Below are positions 6,195 to 10,459 of a DNA stretch of 10,459 nt, in pieces. Position numbers and translations under genes: made by a program. The notes under the pieces were generated by a model. The model was not told where the DNA came from. It made no database searches and saw only the letters and a list, made by a program, of their open reading frames with translations. Position 1 is the first letter of the stretch. Every line of letters begins with the position of its first letter. The DNA is taken from positions 1 to 10,459 of the forward strand of contig JAHZFC010000076.1 in assembly GCA_019421525.1 (NCBI GenBank), read 5' to 3'. This stretch comes from Clostridiales bacterium (lineage in GTDB: Bacteria; Bacillota; Clostridia; Oscillospirales; Oscillospiraceae).

Positions 6195-7775
6195 ATGCTG
6201 ACCCTATCTGACCTCCGGCTGCCCGTGGGCGCGGGCGAGGCGGAGCTGAGAGAAAAAGCCGCCAAGGCGCTGGGCGTCCGCCCGGGGGACATCCTGGAGC
6301 TGTCCCTCACCCGGCAGTCCATCGACGCGCGGAAAAAGCAGGACGTCCATCTGGTCTGCTCGGTGAAGGCGGCGGTCAAGGGCGAGGAGCGCATCCTCCG
6401 CCGCCCCCCCAAGGGGGTGGCCCGGTGGGAGGAGCGTCCCTATGTGCCGCCCCAGGCCAAGCGGGCCCTCCCCCACCCGCCGGTGGTGGTAGGCATGGGC
6501 CCGGCGGGGCTGTTCGCCGCCCTCACCCTGGCCCGGGCGGGAGTGCCCCCCATCGTGCTGGAGCGGGGCCGGGACGTGGACAGGCGCGCCGCCGACGTGG
6601 AACAGTTCTGGTCCACCGGAGCGCTGTCCCCCGCCTCCAATGTGCAGTTCGGCGAGGGGGGCGCGGGCACCTTCTCCGATGGAAAGCTCACCACCGGCAT
6701 CCGCGACAGCCGCATCAGCCACGTGTTTTCCACCTTTGTCTCCCACGGCGCGCCGGAGGACATCCAGTGGTCCCACAAGCCCCACATCGGCACCGATGTG
6801 CTCCGCCAGGTGGTCAAGTCCATGCGGCAGGAGCTGCTCTCCCTGGGCGCTGAGGTCCGGTTCGGGCACCAGCTGTGGGGCCTGAGGGGCAGAGACGGCC
6901 ACTTGTCCAACCTCACCGTCATGGCCGGGGGCGGGCCCTATGACCTGCCCTGCGAGGCCCTGGTGCTGGCCCCCGGCCACTCCGCCCGGGACACGTTCCA
7001 GATGCTCTTCGACGCCGGCCTGCCCATGGAGGCCAAGAGCTTCGCCATCGGCGTGCGCATCGAGCACCAACAGGAGGCGGTCAGCCGGGCCCAGTTCGGC
7101 GACTTCTGGGACAAACTGCCCGCCGCCGACTATAAGCTGGCCTGCCACCTGCCCACCGGCCGGTCCGCCTTCACCTTCTGTGTGTGCCCCGGCGGCCAGG
7201 TGGTGGCCGCCGCCAGCGGCGATGGCCAGGTGGTCACCAACGGCATGTCCCTCCGGGCCCGGGACGGGGCCAATATCAATGGCGGCTTCCTGGTGGGGGT
7301 GTCTCCGGCCGACTTCGGCGGGGACGGGCCCCTGGCCGGGGTGCGCTTCCAGGAGCGGTGGGAAAAAGCCGCCTGGGAGAAAGGCGGAGCCAATTTCTCC
7401 GCCCCCGCCCAGCGGGTGGGGGACTTCCTGGCCGGGCGGCCCTCCACGGGGCCGGGCGCCATCCTGCCCACCTACCGCCCCGGGGTGGCCTGGGGCAGCC
7501 TGGAGGGCGCCCTGCCGGGCTATGTGCTGGACACCCTGAGGGATGCCCTGCCCATCTTTGACCGGAAGCTCCACGGCTTTGCCTGCCCGGACGCCGTCCT
7601 CACCGGGGTGGAGACCCGCTCCTCCTCCCCGGTGCGCATCCTCCGGGATGAACATTACCAGTCCCCCGGCCTGCGGGGGCTGTATCCCTGCGGGGAGGGG
7701 GCGGGCTACGCCGGGGGCATCACCTCCGCAGCCGTGGACGGCATCAAAGTGGCGGAAGCGGTGCTGGAAGGCTGA
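6195..7775 (+). CDS. FAD-dependent dehydrogenase, COG2509 type
   Basis: A 526-residue flavoprotein of the widespread but uncharacterised FAD-dependent dehydrogenase family (COG2509). Residues 1-90 form a small N-terminal domain typical of the family. The dinucleotide fold VVVGMGPAGLFAALTLARAG starts at 97, with the ribose-binding Glu in IVLERG at 120-125. The family signature NVQFGEGGAGTFSDGKL is at 149-165. GEGAGYAGGITSAAVDGIK at 500-518 closes the FAD site. No membrane segment or signal peptide is seen, so it is cytosolic. Substrate and electron acceptor are unknown. A GGGAGG site 8 bases before the ATG supports this start. It follows the murC terminator by 18 bases and I see no separate promoter in that space, so it may depend on read-through from murC. 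It converges on the broken GNAT gene. Confidence 0.9.
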   Translation: MLTLSDLRLPVGAGEAELREKAAKALGVRPGDILELSLTRQSIDARKKQDVHLVCSVKAAVKGEERILRRPPKGVARWEERPYVPPQAKRALPHPPVVVGMGPAGLFAALTLARAGVPPIVLERGRDVDRRAADVEQFWSTGALSPASNVQFGEGGAGTFSDGKLTTGIRDSRISHVFSTFVSHGAPEDIQWSHKPHIGTDVLRQVVKSMRQELLSLGAEVRFGHQLWGLRGRDGHLSNLTVMAGGGPYDLPCEALVLAPGHSARDTFQMLFDAGLPMEAKSFAIGVRIEHQQEAVSRAQFGDFWDKLPAADYKLACHLPTGRSAFTFCVCPGGQVVAAASGDGQVVTNGMSLRARDGANINGGFLVGVSPADFGGDGPLAGVRFQERWEKAAWEKGGANFSAPAQRVGDFLAGRPSTGPGAILPTYRPGVAWGSLEGALPGYVLDTLRDALPIFDRKLHGFACPDAVLTGVETRSSSPVRILRDEHYQSPGLRGLYPCGEGAGYAGGITSAAVDGIKVAEAVLEG

Positions 7776-7780
7776 CCGCT

Positions 7781-7809
7781 CCGCCCCCTCCCCAACGAAG
7801 GGCAGGCGG
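7781..7809. terminator. Weak shared hairpin between convergent genes
   Basis: CCGCCCCCT (7781-7789) can pair with AGGG and GGCGG (7799-7809, with a two-base bulge). There is no T-tract on either strand. It lies in the 43-base gap between the stops of the FAD dehydrogenase and the GNAT gene and is the only structure there. Confidence 0.25.
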
Positions 7810-7818
7810 GATCCGATG

Positions 7819-8474
7819 TCAGGCCCCGTCCCTCGGCCGGGTCTGTGCCGCCAGCTCCAAAAACCGCCGCTGGGAGGGCAGGCCGGACCGCTTCTCCCTG
7901 GGCGGGAAGCCCTGGTCAAATTCCTCCACGGCCTTCTCGTCCAGCTGGTACACCGGGGCCTCCACGAAACGTCCGGCGGCGTCCGCCAGCGCCCCGGGCT
8001 CCAGCTCACAGGCCAGCAGGGCGGCGGCGTATTCGTCTCCCGCCGTGCGGATGCCGAAGGTCTCCGCCGGGACGAATCCCGCCCTCCGGTAGTACTCCGG
8101 GTCCCCGGTGATCACGATGGCCCGATGCCCCATCCGGCGGGCCAGGTCCTTGGTCCGCCCGATCAGCGCCAGGCCCACCCCCTGCCCCTGCTTCCGGGGC
8201 AGCACCGAGATGGGCCCAAAGCAGAGCACGGGCCGCTCCTCTCCGTCGTCCCCAGGATCTCCGCCCGGGTGTACAGGATGCTGCCCACCACCTGGCCGCC
8301 CTGGGCCGCCACATAGTCCAGCTCCGGCACAAAGACCGGGTCCTCCCGCATGATGTGGACCAGGTAGTGCTCCGCGCAGCCTGGCCCGTAGACGTTCCAA
8401 AATGCCTCCCGGGTCAGCTCCTCCACTGCCCGGCGGTCCTCCGCCCCCTCGGGGCGCAGCTCGATCTGTTCCAT
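7819..8474 (-). pseudogene. GNAT family N-acetyltransferase interrupted by a single-base frameshift
   Basis: Two overlapping minus-strand frames give one continuous acetyltransferase. The first (from 8474) encodes MEQIELRPEGAEDRRAVEEL through VGSILYTRAEILG, 75 residues. The second continues DDGEERPVLCFGPISVLPRK and QGQGVGLALIG to the stop at 7819. The break is at a run of four C at 8250-8253 (plus strand). One added base restores a 218-residue protein. In that protein the acetyl-CoA motif A, FGPISVLPRKQGQGVGLALI, is at 86-105, followed by ITGDPEYYRRAGFVPAETFGI, a pattern usual for this GNAT group. Everything else looks intact, so a recent mutation or a homopolymer sequencing error is likely. 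The start has an AAAGGAG site 11 bases upstream. The acceptor is unknown. Its own promoter is at 8533-8561. Confidence 0.85.
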
Positions 8475-8532
8475 TGCTGTGTGCTCTCCTTTCCCGCGCC
8501 CCCGGTGGGCGGCGCGTAAGCCGGTCTTTCCC

Positions 8533-8561
8533 ATCTTAGCATGTCCCCGACCGGATGTAAA
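8533..8561 (-). promoter_or_regulatory. Sigma-A promoter of the GNAT gene
   Basis: On the minus strand TTTACA (8561-8556), a 17-base spacer ending in TGC, then TAAGAT (8538-8533). The TG one base before the -10 makes it an extended -10 type. The leader would be about 50 bases. Confidence 0.7.
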
Positions 8562-8586
8562 GCCGGGCCGGTCCATGGGACACTGT

Positions 8587-8615
8587 GCCCGCCCCGCCTT
8601 CGTCCGGCGGCGGGC
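8587..8615. other. GC-rich dyad between two divergent promoters
   Basis: GCCCGCC (8587-8593) and GGCGGGC (8609-8615) form an inverted repeat, with an overlapping alternative pair CCGCC/GGCGG inside. It lies between the -35 boxes of the GNAT and rluA-family promoters. It may be a regulator site or simply a product of high GC. Confidence 0.2.
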
Positions 8616-8629
8616 TCGTCCGGTTTTCC

Positions 8630-8658
8630 GTGACAATTTCCCAAAACCGTGGTATACT
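8630..8658 (+). promoter_or_regulatory. Extended -10 sigma-A promoter of the RluA-family gene
   Basis: GTGACA at 8630-8635, a 17-base spacer ending in TGG, then TATACT at 8653-8658. The predicted start near 8665 leaves a leader of about 28 bases. Confidence 0.78.
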
Positions 8659-8679
8659 TTTCTCACTCGATACAGAAGA

Positions 8680-8685
8680 AGGCGG
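8680..8685 (+). promoter_or_regulatory. Ribosome binding site of the RluA-family gene
   Basis: AGGCGG, one mismatch from AGGAGG, lies 7 bases before the ATG at 8693 and only 1 base before the alternative ATG at 8687. It favours 8693. Confidence 0.55.
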
Positions 8686-8692
8686 GATGACT

Positions 8693-9616
8693 ATGAAGAT
8701 CGCCCCTCAGCGCCGGGACCGGGCCCGGGAGACCAGCTACACCGTCTCTGAGCCCACCGCCCTGCTGCCCTTTCTGCTCTCCCAGATCAAGGGGAAGAGC
8801 CGCAACAACATCAAATCCCTGCTGTCACACAAGCTGGTGACCGTGGACGGCAGGCCCACCTCCCAGTTCGACACCCCCCTGGCTCCCGGCCAGGTGGTCA
8901 CCATCCTGTCCGTCCCCGCCCCCAAGAGCGGGACGCTCCCCTTCCCCCTGCTCTATGAGGACGAGCACCTCATCGTGGTCAACAAGCCGGCCAAGCTGCT
9001 CAGCGTGGCCACAGACAGGGAAAAGACCCGCACCGCCTACCACATGGTCACCGACTATGTGAAGAGCCAGCATATCGACAACAGGATCTTCGTCCTCCAC
9101 CGGCTGGACCGGGACACCTCCGGGGTACTGATGTTCGCCCGGGACGCCCAGACCAAGGAGCTGTTCCAGTCCAGATGGAACGACATCATCACCCGCCGGG
9201 GCTACCGGGCCCTGGTGGAGGGCAGGCCCCGGCTGGACCGGGACACCATCCGCTCCTGGCTGGTGGAGACCCGCACCCACATGATCTTTTCCGGCGCCCC
9301 CGGCCCCGGGGCCAAGGAGGCCATCACCAACTATGAGGTGCTCAAGTCGGCCAACGGCTACTCCCTGCTGGACATCTCCATCGACACCGGGCGCAAGAAC
9401 CAGATCCGGGTCCACATGAAGGAGCTGGGCTGCCCCATCGCCGGGGACAAGCAGTACGGCGCCCGCACCGACCCCATCGGCCGGCTGTGCCTGCACGCCA
9501 ATGAGCTGTCCTTCCTCCACCCCGCCACCGGACAGCCCATCACCTTCACCGCCAAGACGCCCCGGGACTTCAACCGGGTGTTTCGTCCCCAGGCTCAGCG
9601 CTCTGGCCGCGGCTGA
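8693..9616 (+). CDS. RluA family pseudouridine synthase
   Basis: A 307-residue enzyme that converts uridine to pseudouridine in structured RNA, probably rRNA. An S4-like RNA-binding region covers about residues 15-75 (NNIKSLLSHKLVTVDGRP). The catalytic domain starts near 84 with LLYEDEHLIVVNKPAKLLS. The active-site motif HRLDRDTSG is at 136-144, with Asp139 as the catalytic residue. The C-terminal motif ISIDTGRKNQIRVHMKELGCPIAGD is at about 228-252. All family signatures are present. Which uridine it modifies (RluD-, RluC- or YlyB-type) cannot be told from sequence alone. The frame is open back to 8585, but those codons cover the promoter. The last 47 bases, encoding a basic FNRVFRPQAQRSGRG tail, overlap the convergent membrane-protein gene. 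The gene diverges from the GNAT gene. Confidence 0.92.
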   Translation: MKIAPQRRDRARETSYTVSEPTALLPFLLSQIKGKSRNNIKSLLSHKLVTVDGRPTSQFDTPLAPGQVVTILSVPAPKSGTLPFPLLYEDEHLIVVNKPAKLLSVATDREKTRTAYHMVTDYVKSQHIDNRIFVLHRLDRDTSGVLMFARDAQTKELFQSRWNDIITRRGYRALVEGRPRLDRDTIRSWLVETRTHMIFSGAPGPGAKEAITNYEVLKSANGYSLLDISIDTGRKNQIRVHMKELGCPIAGDKQYGARTDPIGRLCLHANELSFLHPATGQPITFTAKTPRDFNRVFRPQAQRSGRG

Positions 9617-9974
9617 GCTCCGTGTCCTGGAAGCGGATGAGGGCGGCTGCCAGCACCAGGGCGGAGGCCACCAGGTTGGACCAGGCGGACCGGGCGGCGA
9701 TGCAGTCCGCCTGGCCGGTCTGCCGCCAGGTCTTGATGGCCAGGCACAGGAAAAAGCCCAGCGCCCCCACTACCAGGCTGTTGGCCGTATGGCGCAGGGG
9801 GTAGACCGCCCAGGTGTCCGCCCCCTCCCCCCGGAGGGCGGCGCAGATGGCGTCCCGCTGGACCGACGTGGCTGTGAAGGACAGGGAGACCCCGGCGATG
9901 ATGGCCAGAATAAATGCCATGGCCTGGTCCACCTGGGCTAGCTGTGTACACAGCTCCTGCCGCTCCTGGTCCAT
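9570..9974 (-). CDS. Small membrane protein of unknown function, three predicted helices
   Basis: A 134-residue protein I do not recognise. Three hydrophobic segments lie at about 18-36 (AMAFILAIIAGVSLSF), 64-81 (ANSLVVGALGFFLCLAIKTW) and 95-114 (NLVASALVLAAALIRF). A short helical N-terminus rich in Gln and Glu precedes them and a polar acidic tail (about 116-134) follows. Positive charges flank the segments (KTWR, LIRF). Two ATGs are possible; AAAGGGGGG at 9981-9989 is correctly placed for 9974 and too close for 9980. The hydrophobic pattern is coherent and there is a start signal, which argues for a real gene. The opposite strand is non-coding here apart from the 47-base overlap with the RluA-family gene. 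A moderate promoter is at 9995-10023. Confidence 0.7.
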   Translation of the reverse strand: MDQERQELCTQLAQVDQAMAFILAIIAGVSLSFTATSVQRDAICAALRGEGADTWAVYPLRHTANSLVVGALGFFLCLAIKTWRQTGQADCIAARSAWSNLVASALVLAAALIRFQDTELSRGQSAEPGDETPG

Positions 9975-9994
9975 CCTCATCCCCCCTTTGCCCC

Positions 9995-10023
9995 ATTCTA
10001 TGAAAATTTTGCCCATCTGCCAC
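9995..10023 (-). promoter_or_regulatory. Possible promoter of the small membrane-protein gene
   Basis: On the minus strand GTGGCA (10023-10018), a 17-base spacer and TAGAAT (10000-9995). The leader would be only about 14 bases, just enough to hold the ribosome binding site. Confidence 0.4.
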
Positions 10024-10027
10024 TCAT

Positions 10028-10058
10028 GAGCTCCCCGTTTTGGGGAGTTTTCTTTTTT
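10028..10058 (+). terminator. Plus-strand intrinsic terminator
   Basis: CTCCCC (10031-10036), loop GTTTT and GGGGAG (10042-10047), extended by A-T and G-U pairs, are followed by TTTTCTTTTTT (10048-10058). The T-tract is on the plus strand only. The nearest plus-strand gene upstream is the RluA-family gene, ending 412 bases before. It also insulates the pyrE promoter. Confidence 0.75.
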
Positions 10059-10100
10059 GCCCTGTCCCGGCCCCTCCGGGAAAAATTGCCGTTCTCCCGC

Positions 10101-10129
10101 TTGTGCCGGGCCTGGGATCATGCTATAAT
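10101..10129 (+). promoter_or_regulatory. Extended -10 sigma-A promoter of pyrE
   Basis: TTGTGC at 10101-10106, a 17-base spacer ending in TGC, then a perfect TATAAT at 10124-10129. The predicted start near 10136 leaves a leader of about 30 bases, too short for a PyrR-type attenuator; no terminator or PyrR-like site is seen in it. Confidence 0.82.
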
Positions 10130-10166
10130 CGGATGCGACAAAATCAGACAGTCGGGAGAGATCAGT

Positions 10167-10459
10167 ATGACCTACCGGGAAGGATTCATCCACTTCATGG
10201 TGCGCTCCGGCGTGCTCACCTTCGGGGACTTCACCACCAAGTCCGGCCGCAAGACCCCCTACTTCGTCAACACCGGCAACTACAAGACCGGCGCACAGGC
10301 CGCCCGGCTGGGGGACTACTACGCCGCCTGCATCCAGGAGAACATGCCCGAGGGCATCACCGCCCTGTTCGGCCCGGCCTATAAGGGCATCCCCCTGGTG
10401 GTGACCGCCGCGGCCTCCCTGTACCGCGATCACGGCCGGGACCTGCCCTACTGCTTCAA
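10167..10459 (+). CDS. pyrE: Orotate phosphoribosyltransferase, N-terminal part (runs off right edge)
   Basis: The first 97 residues of PyrE, which joins orotate and PRPP to give orotidine 5'-monophosphate in pyrimidine synthesis. Visible signatures are FMVRSGVLTFGDFTTKSGRK at about 10-29, PYFVNTGNYKTGAQAARLGDYYA at 31-53, and LFGPAYKGIPLVV at about 67-79, which is the orotate/PRPP pocket region. The PRPP-binding loop lies outside the window. A GGGAGAG site 6 bases before the ATG fixes the start. The gene has its own strong promoter and is separated from the upstream region by a terminator, so it is not transcribed with other pyrimidine genes from the left. Whether further pyr genes follow is not visible. 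Confidence 0.95.
   Translation, partial: MTYREGFIHFMVRSGVLTFGDFTTKSGRKTPYFVNTGNYKTGAQAARLGDYYAACIQENMPEGITALFGPAYKGIPLVVTAAASLYRDHGRDLPYCF

Noticed and set aside
6204..8009. 601-codon open frame on the minus strand opposite the FAD dehydrogenase
   Set aside because: The translation is low-complexity Gly/His/Ala/Pro with no domain, while the plus strand has clear FAD motifs. Long antisense frames are expected at this GC content.
10066..10080. CCCGG/CCGGG hairpin upstream of pyrE
   Set aside because: Only 5 bp, with an A-rich rather than T-rich flank on the plus strand and no T-tract after it on the minus strand. It also lies upstream of the promoter, so it cannot attenuate pyrE.
1..10459. 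Search for a defence system, toxin-antitoxin pair, phage, transposon, CRISPR, tRNA or riboswitch
   Set aside because: No transposase, integrase, direct-repeat array, cloverleaf or known aptamer pattern was seen; gene content is housekeeping and sporulation.

Overview
The window comes from a GC-rich, spore-forming Firmicute. The gene content (phoH-yqfD-yqfC, spoVAC) and protein character suggest an Oscillospiraceae-type gut anaerobe (Flavonifractor/Intestinimonas-like), but that placement is inferred from gene content and composition, not from a search. It is chromosomal core sequence. I see no mobile element, CRISPR array, tRNA, rRNA, defence system or biosynthetic cluster.

Layout. Positions 1-4595 are all on the minus strand. 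Reading in the direction of transcription they are an alpha/beta hydrolase, the CCA-adding tRNA nucleotidyltransferase, an orphan spoVAC and a strong hairpin terminator. The sporulation pair yqfC-yqfD and the start of phoH follow, and phoH runs off the left edge. Around 4600-4770 the direction changes. On the plus strand are murC (peptidoglycan precursor ligase) with its terminator, then a COG2509-type FAD-dependent dehydrogenase. Converging on the latter is a minus-strand GNAT acetyltransferase broken by a one-base frameshift. A divergent plus-strand RluA-family pseudouridine synthase follows. Its 3' end overlaps a convergent minus-strand gene for a small three-helix membrane protein. The 5' part of pyrE closes the window on the plus strand.

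How the genes relate. yqfC, yqfD and spoVAC belong to endospore formation. CCA transferase and the RluA-family enzyme mature tRNA and rRNA. MurC and PyrE are housekeeping enzymes of wall and pyrimidine synthesis. The neighbours share no single pathway apart from the conserved yqfC-yqfD-phoH block.

The more interesting content is in the spaces between genes. Five sigma-A-like promoters, all with 17-base spacers, can be read directly, and three of them carry an extended -10 TG. The hydrolase and murC promoters are arranged so that their transcripts should overlap head to head. The yqfC leader contains two mutually exclusive hairpins with attenuator-like geometry. The rluA/membrane-protein pair overlaps by 47 bases, and its only visible plus-strand terminator lies beyond the antisense gene. 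None of this amounts to a clear new system. These are testable regulatory observations.
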